Shown here: piece after piece, positions 45,292 to 56,818 of the stretch | Position numbering within the stretch: the stretch's first letter is position 1 | Layout: each line of letters begins with the position of its first letter | From: Trichaptum fuscoviolaceum | Taxonomy: Eukaryota > Basidiomycota > Agaricomycetes > Hymenochaetales > Trichaptaceae | DNA: 64,000 nt | Assembly (NCBI GenBank): GCA_910574455.1 | Contig: CAJSYZ010000002.1 | Coordinates: forward strand, 6,161,390-6,225,389 | Direction of reading: 5' to 3' | Program-made: the position numbers and the translations under genes | Notes under the pieces: model-generated | Database searches by the model: none | Seen by the model: the letters and a program-made list of their open reading frames with translations, nothing else | Told to the model about the DNA's origin: nothing

Positions 45292-45867
45292 TGTCAGGAA
45301 TCCGCCTCAGGTTATTTTATTTCTTTTATTTTTCCTTTATTTTCTTTTACGATCATACTCCGAGTCGGATCCCCGACATGTCCGGTCCGAAACCGGACTT
45401 TCTTTGACTCCGATTCTCTTCCTTTTTGCTTAGATTACTTGCCTGTATGTTTGCAGGCCGCTAGGACAAGCGCCCTGCAAGCAATTCTCTTTTCTTTCTT
45501 TCTTCCGCCACTCCGACTCGAACCTCCGCTCTACCGATGCGGGACCCCGACTAGAGCGGGACCCCGAACTCCGACTTACGTCAGCGGTATAGGTCGGACC
45601 TAGTCGGATCAGGGTCCAGTGGCTTGGTACTGTATAGTTTTTACCTTTGTTCATCAAAACCGCGGATCCCCCTGCGAAGCACTCCACTTTTGGCCTCTTG
45701 TAAAGTGCTTCTCAGGTGATGTGTTTATCTTTAGCTCTGATGTGTAGAATAGCTTAATTGACTTGTAAAGTGCTTCTCAGAGTGAGAACCACCGCTCATT
45801 GCGTCCGATCGTCGTCTGTGTCCGATTCAGGGTCTCGAAAGCGAAGGAACCACTCTAGGTCGTAACA
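45292..45867 (+). repeat. 3' LTR
   Basis: Same 576-bp sequence as 39526-40101 by eye; followed by the CAATC target duplication (45868-45872). Confidence 0.97.
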
Positions 45868-46340
45868 CAATCATGTCAATAGCCGAGCGAGTTCGACCAT
45901 AGATCACACGCAATCATGTCAATAGCCGAGCGAGTTCAACCATAGATCAGGAGCAACCATGTCAATAGCCGAGCGAGTTCGACCATAGATCAGGAGCAAC
46001 CATGTCAATAGCCGAACAAGTTCGACCATAGATCACACGCAATCATGTCAATAGCCGAGCGAGTTCGACCATAGATCACACGCAATCATGTCAATAGCCG
46101 AACGAGTTCGACCATAGATCAGGTGCAATCATGTCAATAGCCGAGCGAGTTCGACCATAGATCAGGAGCAACCATGTCAATAGCCGAACAAGTTCGACCA
46201 TAGATCACACGCAATCATGTCAATAGCCAAACGAGTTCGACCATAGATCATGTGCAATCATATCAATAGCCAAACGAGTTCGACCATAGATCACACGCAA
46301 TCATGTCAATAGCCAAACGAGTTCGACCATAAATCATGTT
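45868..46340 (+). repeat. 43-bp satellite array, right part
   Basis: About 11 units continuing the array interrupted by the retrotransposon. Tail types read C A A C C (A/B hybrid AGGTGCAATC) A C B C, then a degenerate last unit ending about 46338. Confidence 0.95.
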
Positions 46341-46575
46341 ACTTGCCCATAAAGCAGCACTCTTTGCTTGGAGCCAGACAGAATCCACTTGGTGTACTTG
46401 AACAACTTGTTGAAGACACTTTGATCTTATCAAAAGTGAAATGAAGCAGTTAGCAGTAATTTCTCCGCCCATCCAGCTATTCGGAGATTGTGCAAGAATA
46501 ACTTCATTGAAGACTCTGCAGTGAAAAGCTACTTTAACAGAAATGTGATAATGGAGACGACAGCATGACATTAGA
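46341..46575. other. Gap between array and SH3 gene
   Basis: No gene or repeat recognised. Confidence 0.4.
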
Positions 46576-48210
46576 TTACAAGGACACAATTATTACTGAT
46601 TTATGCCATTCTGCAGTCCTCGCAAGCTCCTTTGGGCTCTCAGCCTGTTGTTCTACCCCAGGAGTCCTGTCCTTTGCATGTTTCCTTGCCTCTTCCCCGG
46701 CGGCCTCAATCTCCTCGCGTGTGCACTTGCGTTCCTCATCGCGTGCCTTCCGTTGTTTCTGAAGAATTGCATTGGGAAGGCGTGGTCCGGACTGTTTTTG
46801 CGAGCCGGAACCAGGAAGAGGCAACGGCGAATAAGCTTCTCGAACAACAGCAGGGGTGACCACCAGTCGTTTCATATCCGTAGCTTCAGCAGGATCAAGC
46901 TGTATAGGTCGAGCATTGGTTGAACTTGAGATCTCTGGTCTTGCTGTTTCTGCAAGCGAGCAATCACGAGAGTCTGGGTCCTGAGTTGCTGCCGTTGGTC
47001 TTCGGTAGCCAAAGCCTCAGCCCGCTGTCGATATTGAGTCCAGGAGAGACTGATAGAACCTGGTCGAAAAGGCGCAGGTATGCCCAAAGCATGAGCTTGC
47101 GCATTGACACCATCCACTTTCTCCCAACTCACTTGGGTATCTTCGTCTTGTAATTTGCCTGGAGCTTCTGAAGACAGTTTCACAGTCTCGCCCTCGTCCG
47201 CAACCACCTCTTCGATGCCACCATCATCCGGACATCCCATAGGCTACCCAGTCTCGTCCTTGACAAATGCTTCCTCCACTTCAACTTCATCCTCATCCAA
47301 TTCTGCATCTGCATCTCCGTCATCGTCATTCCAAACTGCGAAAGGGTAACGGAAGACCGCTGATGAGCGCTTGAGTTTCGCAGTATTGCTTGTCGCCGCT
47401 CCTTCAGCTGTAGATCCTGCGGATTGGACCCGGGTGCAAGGTCGCGAAGACTTCGCGGCAGCAGCGTTCTTATCCTCCATTTCAGCTTGGGTGGCCGATG
47501 CAAGCTGGGAAGGCGGTTAGATTATTGTCGTTTGCCAATCATGATACTCACATCAACATTTCGATGACGATTAAGTCTTGCCAGCCGTTCAAAACGCGTG
47601 TGGCCGGTTTCTGAAGGAATGTATCCAACATCCTGCGTCTTGAGCACACGGACTAGCCACCAGTAGCTGTTGCTGTCGTCTATCAAAAACAGACTGACGC
47701 CCTTCACCACGCCGCTTGACCTTCAACTGTGGCCGCAATGTTTGTAAGAGAGTAGCGAGGTCGAAATCAGCGTATTCATTGGGAGTAGAAAGCGAAGACG
47801 TCGAGTTTGAGAGATAATCGCCCAGTGCATCTTCGTCGGAGTCGTCGCCGTCAAGGGCGTGGTCATGTTCAGCCCTGTATGTGTGCTGCAGCGCAAGGCA
47901 GGACACGTGAGATTAATAAGGCAGAGGGGACAAAGATGAACGCACCATTCTTTTGTAGGAACAACCTTCACAACGCCGCTGCGCATTCCCCAGCACTCGA
48001 CACTCTCCATGTACTTCTCGAAACTCGCGTACTCCTCGACTGTCGTCTTGAAGACGGGTATCTCGCGCGTCGCACACGAGCCATCGTCCGGGCTGAGACA
48101 CGTCCTACTGGAGGAGCTCGGTGTTGTTGAGGGTTGAGGCGGTAGATTGTAGAAGTGGTCGGGTTGACCAGGATGTACGGGCGTGGACGAGCGAGACGAT
48201 GAGGACGCAA
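46576..48210 (-). pseudogene. JmjN / SH3-protein chimera, copy C (longer)
   Basis: JmjN part at about 48200-47930 (REIPVF, MESVECWGMRSGVVKVVP), followed by an acidic linker and the SH3 remnant (DDSNSYWWLVRV, GYIPSE, RLARLNRHRNVD) at 47900-47520. The C-terminal part is AAAAKSSRPCTRVQSAG, AVFRYPFAVWNDDDG, WEKVDGVNAQAHALGIPAPF and SLSWTQYRQRAEALATEDQR. The last visible coding part has MKRLVVTPAVVREAYSPLPL and LQKQRKARDEERK, ending near 46576. Fungal SH3 proteins of this type act in cell polarity. The joining of a demethylase N-terminus to an SH3 protein is a rearrangement product shared exactly with copy A. Confidence 0.6.
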
Positions 48211-48252
48211 GTCATTGCCTCATTTGGTTGTGTTAGAAAAATATTTTTATTC

Positions 48253-51200
48253 TTATCTCCTACAAACAATTGGAATGCAATAAAAGACTTTTCTACAAAT
48301 TGCTGTAAAATCAGCTGCCTGGACCTTCGCAGGGTTCTCCGCATTCAGCGCCCGCACGAGCTGGATCAGCTCTGCCCTAACCTCGTCTCCAAGTTGGTCA
48401 GGAACGGACGGGTCGAGGACGTGCGCGAAGACCAAGAGCAGCTGGTCGAGGTACGGCGCGATGACACCTAGCACGCTGCGGAACAGATGGAACAGCGCGC
48501 GGAACACGGGCCTATTCTCGTGGAAGTCGTTCTTCAGTGGCAGGCTCCCAACGATCACAGGCAGGACCTGGTCCAGCGGGATCGCCTCGCTCTTCTTAAG
48601 GATCATGCGTGAGACGGCGCCTGCTGCGTTGTTGCGCGCATTCAGCTTCGCGGTGGACGCAACGGACGGGACCTCGAAGAGCGGATGGAGTGCGGCGAGC
48701 AGGTGCAGGTATTGTGGTGAGAGATCGACGGTGCTGTGCTCGACGAGGACGCTGACGGCAAAGGCGGCGTTGCTGTGCACTTTGGGCTCGTTGTCAGATA
48801 GCGGTAGAAGAGCTCGAGGAGAGGCTGCGTTGAAGGCGAAATTGCGCTCTTCATCCCATTGATTATCCCAGCGAGCGCGCCAATAGACGACGACCGATTG
48901 CTGAGCGAGCGTTTCTTCCCCTGCAGACATATTCTTAGCCTTAAACTACAGACAACATGGAGATGACTTACGTAGAACTTAGAGGTCAAAGGGAAGAAGG
49001 TTTGGAAGGCCAGCGCAAAGTCTGCACCAAGCACAGCAGCGAGGGCCGCCACGAGATCGCCGGCGGAAGAAATCAGCACCAAGTCGTACTCCGCCTGGTC
49101 CTCCAGCAGTTCATCATCCTCATCCTGGTCTGGATATTGCTGGCAAAGCGCCTTTTGTTCCAGTGTCTGGATAGCAATGTTGCAGATCTCTTCGAGGTCT
49201 GTGACGGGAATCAGAGCAATTCAAGCTATAGGAGTTTCTAGGAACTTACGGCCTTCAAGGAATGCAGGACCGACGGTTTGAAGAGTCTCGGCTAATCCGA
49301 CGCAGAGAGCAGAACCGACAGACCTGAGCAGGAGCGAGTCAGTATCGGTCGTGTAAACATAAGAATATGATCAAGATCAGAACAGAATCCATATTTAGTC
49401 TCATGAAGCATCGAAGTGAGCTGAGTTAAAGGAGCTCATCATGTAAAGTGCACGGGAAACTATAACTCACTTGTCATCCTCGGTCTCATACATGTCCAGC
49501 AGTGGCACCAGCGCGTGCGCAATGAGGTCTTTGACATTTTGATGGAGCGGCACAGCGATCGCTAAGCCGGGCTGCCAGTCCTGCGGCTCGCTCAGCTCGT
49601 AGAAGGTCTTGATGATCTCGAAGCGCTTTCTGTCGCACTCTTCCGGATGCCCTCGTAGTAGTGGGAGAGGAGGTTTATGAGCTCGAGCACGGACGGCTCA
49701 ACGTACGGCAGGAAATGTTGGCCCGTCGCGGCGAAGACGGTGCCGATGGTGTCTGCGGCGATTTCCTTCTCCACGGCGATGGCTGAGTTGACCTCGAAGA
49801 GCTTGTCATCGCTGATAGATTCCGTGTCGTCGTCGACCTCGATCGTCGCGTTCGTGTTCTCATCCTTGATCTTGACAGCAGAGGTTGCAGAGTCGCCGGT
49901 GGTAAAGAACTCGGTGAGCTCCTTATCTACTGCAAGAGATTGGGCGGGGGTGGATGGGGGTTTGGATAAAATACTCACCGAAGCCCAATGATTCGACCTG
50001 CTTGATGCTCTCCGGCAGCGATGGCACTACCTGGCTGATGTAGGGCGCGTGCGCGTCTCCTACACCCATCACGCTGAAGAAGAGGAAGCTGCACTCTTGC
50101 AGTCGTGCGTTGCCCGTCTTGATGCCGTCAAAGGCCTGCGTCATCATGTCTGCGAAGTACGGGCGGGATGCCTCCTTTCCAACCACCTCTGCGAACGTGC
50201 CCACCGCATCCATAGCAATGCCCCTCAGCTTCGTCTCCTCGCCCTCGCCAGACAGACGAGGAAGTGTTTCAGCTTGTCCATCGTCGGCGTGAAGTACGGA
50301 AGGAAGTTGCCTCGCGACGCGTGCGCGGCGGACTGCACCCGTGACAACGGCCTTGACCTTGAGCGGCGCGGTGTCGAGCAGGCCAGAGAGGCGCTCCATG
50401 AGCAGCGCAAGGTGGCCTTCGATGACGTCCTGCAGGATCTCGAGCAGCGCGTCGAGCGCGGTGCAGGCCTGGCGCTGTGTTGCGGGGTCGGCGACGAGTG
50501 CCATGATGGCGGGGACGAGTGTGGCGCGCTTGCTGATGCAATCGTCTTCAACACACTCCCACAGGCAGCCGACAGCCGTGCAGGTGACGCGGCGCACGCC
50601 GGCATCGTGGTCTTGGGGACCGGCGTCGATGAGTGGCCAGACCTGCGGCATGAGCGGTGTCATGTATTCCGAGCAGCCCTCGACGGCGACACCGAGTGCC
50701 ATCATCGCGCCGCGACGCGCATTGGGGTCTGCGCTCGACATAGACTGCTTGATGAGGATGCTGAGTGCCGGGAAGACCTGTGCTGGTGGGGGTGAAGTCG
50801 AGTGGGTATCGATGATGCGTAGCGCAGAACGCGAAGGTGCGTCTTCATCTGCGTCGTCCGGCTCGCTTTCGGTCGTGGTCGACATGAGGCCCTGAAGAAT
50901 TGCTGGGGCAAGGCTAAGAGACTGGACCTTCGATGTTTTGCTGCAGAATGGTTAGATGGATATTTAGACAGACAAGTAATACTCACTATATTCGACGAGT
51001 TGAGGTATAGCTTTGCTGAGCAGGGCTACCTCCTGCGATGTTCATCAGTACAAAATAACTTGTAAATTTGAACCACGCACCAAAATCAGTAAGGTCTCAA
51101 AGACATCGAAGAGATGCCTCACGCTCTGCTCATCGCCCGCCTCCGTGCACTGCACCACCCGCAATCATCGCGGAAACCAATGCCTGGATGGCCCAGATTT

Positions 51201-51392
51201 CCTTCTTCTCCTCCGAGCAGATGTACTGCGCAATGACTCCCGGCGCGCGGACGGCGGTGACGCGAACCTCGCCGTTCTCTGGGTCTTGTAAGAGGCTCTC
51301 GAAGAACTTGAATAGAGCGGCGATGTGCTCCTGGAATCCTTCAGCAATGCTTTCGAGTAGATATCCCGAGCTCGCGCTCGTGGACTACGGTG
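48253..51392 (-). pseudogene. importin-4/Kap123-like karyopherin, copy C
   Basis: Same content as copy A but with a longer open frame (320 codons, 50885-49923): STTTESEPDDADEDAPSRS, GAMMALGVAVEG, MTPLMPQVWPLIDAG and on to VVPSLPESIKQVESLGFG. Downstream exons encode TIEVDDDTESISDDKLF, FAATGQHFLPYVEPSVLELI and the C-terminal HEAT repeats (SNAAFAVSVLVEH, SVLGVIAPYLDQLLLVFAHV). The N-terminal roughly 100 residues are missing at the repeat junction (about 51.39 kb), so a normal protein is unlikely. Confidence 0.72.
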
Positions 51393-51796
51393 GATTGATG
51401 AGAGGAAGGAAGTCGGTGGACAAGTGGCATCTCGATGGACGCGATCACGCGTGGAAGACTTGTGCTGGCGGGAGTGAAGTGACCGTGAAGGGGAAACATC
51501 AGCAGCAACAGCAAGGGAGTGATTCCAAGTAGCGGAATCGATTGCTGTAACTGCTCGATTAGCCGAGTCATTTCGATTCTACGCGAGGGGACACCTACTT
51601 GCCGAACGGTTTGCCAAGGGAACACCTACTAACCGAGGGACTTGCCAAGGGAACTGCGGTAGCCGAGCGATTTGCCAAGGGCACTCCCACTTGCCGAGCG
51701 ATTTCACTACCCGAGGCATTTCGAGCTTAGCCGAGTCCTTTTACGGAAATGCGTGGGAAGTCCCCAACTCCATGGGGACAGGCTGCACACCTATAG
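51393..51796 (+). repeat. Repeat end with about 30-bp units and terminal hairpin (copy C)
   Basis: Same module as 4206-4604 with GTCCCC/GGGGAC and the CACCTATAG edge; the next base starts the palindrome array. Confidence 0.6.
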
Positions 51797-52090
51797 AATT
51801 AGCGTTCATATGAATGCTAAAATCAGAGATAAATGGGAATATTAGTGTTCATATGAACGCTAATGCCAAGTGAAATAGTATTCATATGAATGCTAAAATC
51901 AGTGATAAATTGAATATTAGTGTTCATATGAACACTAAAATCACTGATAAATAGGAATATTTAAATCAGAGATAAATTGAATATTAGTGTTCATATGAAC
52001 ACTAAAATCACTGATAAATTGAATATTAGCATTCATATGAATACTAATGCCGAGAGAAATTGTGTTCATATGAATACTAATATTCAGATT
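51797..52090. repeat. Array of seven CATATG-centred palindromes
   Basis: Palindromes built on TAGTGTTCATATGAACACTA are centred on CATATG at 51807, 51850, 51883, 51925, 51992, 52034 and 52067 (first base of each). Two are perfect over 22 bp. Spacings are 43, 33, 42, 67, 42 and 33 bp, with AATCAGTGATAAATTGAAT linkers. The region is strongly AT-rich and has no coding frame. Confidence 0.9.
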
Positions 52091-52240
52091 TAATGCTTAT
52101 TTTTCTGATTTTAAACTGTAACAGTGAATGAAGTTGGGTTGCATTTAGCTGAATGCTATTGAGTTTATTAGACAGTGGGCTGGTACAAATATATTCTGAT
52201 TTATTGCATATTTTTCCAGGTATATAATAATATTTAAACC
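52091..52240. other. AT-rich spacer
   Basis: No gene recognised; continues the AT-rich composition of the palindrome array. Confidence 0.4.
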
Positions 52241-52470
52241 AAGAAAGAAGGTGACCCAGTGACCCACTACTAAAAGAGGAAGGTGACCCAGTGACCCACT
52301 ACCAAAGAAGGAAGTTGACCTAGTGACCAAACCAAATAGGAAGGTGACCCACTACCAAAGAAGGAAGGTGACCCAGTAACCTTTTACATACAAGAGGATG
52401 ACCCCCCTTAATTAGGAAGGTGACCCACTCTAACTAGGAAGGTGACCCACTTAACACTTCTGCTAACCCT
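52241..52470 (+). repeat. Degenerate minisatellite GGAAGGTGACCCA
   Basis: About eight imperfect units around GGAAGGTGACCCAGTGACC with variable spacers (CACTACCAAAGAA and others). Confidence 0.8.
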
Positions 52471-52559
52471 AGTTGCACCATATACAGGCAGATTAGGAGT
52501 GACCCAGTGACCCACTTACTTACCGGTTAGTATGGAGCGTCATATATATAGGACTAGCT

Positions 52560-54170
52560 ACATGGATCTTCACAAAGCTCTCCGCCTTCAGCGCCGGCAC
52601 AGAACTCTGCCCTAACCTTCAGCTGGTTGAGACCAAACAGTGCAAGGACGACGAGAAGAGGCTGCGTTGAAGGCGATATTGCTTCCTTCATCCCGTTGGT
52701 TATCTCAGCGAGCGCGCCGACAATGAACGACTGCTGATTGAGCGTTTCTTTCCCTACAGGTCGATTGTCAGTCTATGAAAGTAAGAAGGTAAACATGACA
52801 TACATAGAACTTAGAAATAAGAGGGAAGAAGGACTGGAACACCTGCGCAAAGTCGGTGTCAAGCAGCGAGCAACGCAACGAGTTCACCAACGGAAGAGAA
52901 CAAAACAAAGTCGTACCCTGCCTGGTTCTGCAGCCGCTCGTTGTCCTCTTCTTGATCCGGGTCTTGCTGGCAAAGCGCCTTATGCTCTAGGATCTGAATG
53001 GCGATGTTGCATATCTCTTCAAGGTCTTTGACAGCAATTAGCGAAAGTCAACTATTAAGAAGAGATACTTACGGCTTTCGAAGAATGCAGGACCGACAGT
53101 TTGCGGCACAGCACCTGCTAAGCCGGGCTGTCAGTCCCGCGATTTGCTCAGCTTGTAGAAGATCTTGATGATTTCAAGACGGCAGTAGGTGCTGGCCCGT
53201 CGCGGCAAAAACGGTACCAATGATGTCTGCGGCGATCTCCTTCTCCACAGCGATGGCTGAGTTAACCTCGAAGAGCTTGTCATCGCTGATGGATTCCTTG
53301 TCGTCGTCAACGATCGTCGCGTTCGTGTACTCGGCCTTGATCTTGATAGCGAAAGTTGCGGAATCGCCGGTGGTGAAGAACTCGGTGAAATCCTTTCTAC
53401 TACAAGAGATTAAGCAAAGCATGGAAGATCAATTTGAAAGGAACTCACCGGAGCCCAAGGATTTGTCCTGCTTGACGTTCTCCTCTGCAGCAGCGACCGC
53501 ACATCCTAGCTGATGTACGGCGAGAGCCCCACCCTAGCCATCACGCCGAAGACGAGGAATCTGCACTCGCGCAGTCGTGCGTTGCCCGTCTTGATGCCGT
53601 CGAAGATCTGCTACATCTACGAAGTACGGGTGGAATGCCTCCTTTCCTACCACCTCTGCGAACGTGCCCACCGCATCCATAGCAATGCCCCTTAGCTCCG
53701 TCTTCTCGCCCTCGCCAGCCAAGATGAGGAAGTGCTTCAGCTTGTCCATCAGTGGTGCGAAGAACGACAGGAAGTTGCCTCACGACGCGTGCGTGGCAGT
53801 CCCAATTGTGTCGACGGCCTTGACCTTCAGCGGCGCGGTCTCGAGCAGGCCTTGAGGCGCACCATGAGCAGCGCGAGGTAGTCCTCGATGACATCCTGCA
53901 GAATCATGAGCAGCGCGTCGAGCGCAGTGCAGGCCTGGCGCTGTGATGCAGGGTTGGCGAAAAGCACGATGGCGGTGCAGAGGAGAGGAGTGCGGCGCGC
54001 TTGCTGATGTACTCGTCTTCAACTCATTCAAAGAGAGGCTGCTGAGTGCTGGGAAGACTTGAGCGGGCGGGAGCGACTTTGAGAGGGTGTTGATGATGCT
54101 CAGCGCAGAACGCGATGGTGCGTCTTCATCAGCGTCGGTCTGCGCCTGACGTGCCATGCGTGATGAGGCT
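52560..54170 (-). pseudogene. importin-4/Kap123-like, copy D (heavily decayed)
   Basis: Scattered matches in the same order as copies A and C: DKESISDDKLFEVNSAIAVE, KEIAADIIGTVFAATGQHLL, TMDKLKHFLILAGEGEKTEL, RGIAMDAVGTFAEVVGKEAF and DEDAPSRSALSIINTLSKSL. Large deletions and many frameshifts mark it as the oldest copy in the window. It still ends in the same repeat module (54171-54526). Confidence 0.75.
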
Positions 54171-54526
54171 GCTAAGAGCGGCGAAGACTTGTGCTGGCGG
54201 GAGTGAAGCGACCGTGAGGGGGAAACAGCAGCAGCAACAGCAAGGGAGTGATTCCAAGTAGCGGAATCGATTGCTGTAACTGCTCGATTAGCCGAGTCAT
54301 TTCGACACTACCCGAGGGGACACCTACTTGCCGAATGATTTGCCAAGGGAACACCTACTAACCGAGGGACTTGCCAAGGGAACTTTGCTAGCCGAACGAT
54401 TTGCCAAGGGAACTCATACTTGCCGAGTCATTTCACTACCCGAGGCATTTCGAGCTTAGCCGAGTCCTTTTACGGAAAAGCGTGGGAAGTCCCCAACTCC
54501 ATGGGGACAGGCTGCACACCTATAGG
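54171..54526 (+). repeat. Repeat end with about 30-bp units and terminal hairpin (copy D)
   Basis: Third copy of the module, more diverged in its body, with the same GTCCCC..GGGGAC hairpin and CACCTATAG edge; the flank beyond (CTTTCGTTATC) is unrelated to those of A and C. Confidence 0.6.
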
Positions 54527-55900
54527 CTTTCGTTATCTTCTTGTGTTCGATGTTCGTACTCGGAATAGTCCTGTGGGTCTGTCCTGCTTTCGTCAAGTTC
54601 GGAGGGGTTATGAGGGGGTGTGTCGGATTGGTATGAAGTGGGTTGTAAGTCGTAGATGGAGACGGGGTTAAGGATGTTGATCCTTAATACGCCTGCCAAC
54701 GGTAGTTCCGTGCGATCGGCAAGTAGTATAGTAATCCTCAGGTTGGGCACTTCCTCGGGTTATCAACCCTTTGAGCTACAAGAGTATGCGTGAGTGATAT
54801 TAACGTCTTCGGATACCTTGTCCTTTCTGTCTTCCTAGGTTCGCTGGATAATCTGTTTCGATGTTCACCGTGTATTGCTGTCGTCGACGAGTGAGGGTAT
54901 GCTTGTCTTCCGGCTGTGGCAGTTTCTGTGGTGGATGAGACCTTTCCCCTGCTTCCTTCTTCTCTTCAAGTTACGTTGGACGTGGCTAAGCTGCTTGAAT
55001 GGGTCGCAATCCTCTGCTTCACGCTATCACCAACCAAACGCGTAACAAGGACCGTAAATTCTGTCGTGAACCTGCTTAATTTCTGCGATTACTTGTCTGT
55101 CGCTTCCTTCCAAGTATAGCACTGTATGCTTGGTGTATTCGATCGTACTGTTGTTCATATTCCTTTCGTTCCTAGTTGATAGTTAGTAGACAAGGGCCAG
55201 TTGTAATACTTAACCGTCAGTATTCCGGATTGGAATGCGTAGGGTGTACCGATTTATTCTGCTGTAGAATGTGGTAGAGCGTAGAGGGGGGGGTGTTTCG
55301 GAGTTGAGATCGATCTCAGATGAGAATGAAGTCAATCCTAATTGTTATGTTCACGGCTTCGATGGACTTATCACGGAAATGATAAGTGACCGAAGCGTTG
55401 TTGGGTGAAGTAGCAAGTACAGTATAGAGGGTCCGCTTTGTGAGGGTCTCTATACCGGAAGTCGTGGGTGAACAGAGTCTTCGGTACGTGATTGTAAAAG
55501 ACTATAGGAGGATTGACTTAAGTGTCATCCTGGGGCGCTATGTACATAGCCTTATATACTACAGAGAACAATAGAGTGGAGCAAGAAATGAAACTACATC
55601 ATCGCGGGTCAGAAGTGGAGTGAGTCCGTCATAGTGGCTCTAATTAATGGAGGATGATGTCAGATCGGAACATAGGTGGAGTAGAGTGGAGTAGAATGAT
55701 GTATCATTGGAGTGGAAGGTCCTGGGGCTCTCGGAGTGAAGGTGGAGCGTGTGGAGCCATCGGAGTGTGGAGTCGATGATGAAAGAATGATGCAATGTGT
55801 GTACGCACATGCAGGTAGAAAGGGTGAGAAAGAAAGATGAGGGGGAACATAAACAATGTGTAAACAAGGGTAAGCAGCTTGATGCGTAACAGATTCCCGC
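54527..55900. other. Long stretch without recognisable genes
   Basis: No conserved protein found. The part from about 55345 to 55680 (TGTTATGTTCACGG onward) has LTR-like composition, with a possible TATA near 55550, but no matching partner was found. It is left unassigned. Confidence 0.35.
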
Positions 55901-56045
55901 CAAAATCCCGCTCTGAGATTCCCGCACGAATCCCGACGAACCCCGCTCTGCGATTCCCGCACGAATCCCGGTCTGAGATTCCCGAACGAATCCCGCCCTG
56001 AGATTCCCGCAAGAATCCCGCTCTGCGATTCCCGGTCCGCGCATT
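55890..56045 (+). repeat. GATTCCCGCACGAATCCCG repeat tract
   Basis: About 13 occurrences of ATTCCCG or AATCCCG and variants in 150 bp, in units near 18-36 bp. The same heptamer recurs in the solo LTR at 56288-56815, suggesting this is the neighbouring part of a related element. Confidence 0.8.
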
Positions 56046-56287
56046 TCCCCGCGTCTCGACTCTGTCTCCCCGCGCCTCGACTCTGCCTTCCCCGCCTCGA
56101 CTCTGACTCCGTCCCGTCCTCGCCTCGAGCCCCCTTGCGTCTCGCCCCCGTAGCCCCGCTTCCCGCGCGACTCCGTTGGCGTTGTAGTGTCCTTAACAGT
56201 TCCCTACGCCTTCTCCGCTGCCGCGCGCTCTCCCAGGCCTTGCCCCGGAAGCCGCTAACGCGCCCCGGCCCCCAGGTTCCCCCCAGG

Positions 56288-56815
56288 TTGTAACATCAAG
56301 GTGACGACCTGCAACAGTCTGGCATACCTAGTCTGGCTAGTCGCGGCCCCGGACCGGACGCTGACGTCCACGGACATGCCATAGCCATCTGGAGAGACGG
56401 GATGGACATGCCTAGCATTGCGGTCGTAGCATGTATCGTTTGTAGTAGATAGGTGCGCATTGCGCAAGGACACTTAGCGTAGATTAACTATACAGTCTTT
56501 ACGAAGTAGATAAATAGCTGTAGGCATCGTAAGGAGCACCCCACTTTTGACCTCTTGTGGAGTGCTTCCTTAGGTGCGATCTCTCTCTTTTCTCCTGTGT
56601 AGTTAGTTGCGCAATACTTACTTGTGGAGTGCTTCCTTAGGGATCCGCTTACTTGACGTTCAAAGCAGTGAAGAGTCCTTGCTGGCCTTCAGAATCCCGC
56701 AACGCGCTTGGATAGAGTCCTGCGCATTCCCCTGCCCGAATTCCCACGCTCGTTCCCGGTCGCGAATCCAGTTCCCGAAACTGTTTCCCGCTACGATTCC
56801 CGACGGTCGTAACAC
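56288..56815 (+). mobile_element. Solo LTR of a related chromovirus family
   Basis: Begins TGTAACATCAAGG and ends GGTCGTAACA, like the end of the intact element's LTR. Shared layout: ACTTTTGACCT (56543-56553, one base different from the intact element's self-primer), followed by two copies of CTTGTGGAGTGCTTCCTTAG about 65 bp apart. No gag/pol is attached. No clear target duplication was seen, so the exact ends are tentative. Confidence 0.65.
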
Positions 56816-56818
56816 TCC

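Larger units (their letters stand above)
39526..45867 (+). mobile_element. Intact Ty3-type LTR retrotransposon (chromovirus, Tf1/sushi-like)
   Basis: 6342 bp with 576-bp LTRs at both ends, which look identical when read side by side. It also has a perfect 5-bp target duplication, intact gag and pol frames, a self-complementary primer site and a polypurine tract. Pol order PR-RT-RNase H-INT-chromodomain defines a chromovirus. It sits inside the 43-bp array. Identical LTRs mean very recent insertion. The whole element is rich in TCCGA/TCGGA. Confidence 0.97.
47192..51796. repeat. 4.6-kb segmental duplication, copy C
   Basis: Direct duplicate of 1-4604, with about five differences seen. In this copy the importin frame is intact where copy A has a 2-bp insertion. 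The right edge is at CTATAG (51791-51796). Confidence 0.9.

Noticed and set aside
38853..46340. CRISPR array (regular 43-bp units)
   Set aside because: Units are head-to-tail without unique spacers, in a eukaryotic genome; it is a satellite.
55345..55680. Possible solo LTR beginning TGTTATG
   Set aside because: No partner, no shared motifs with the two recognised LTR families and no target duplication; composition alone is not enough.
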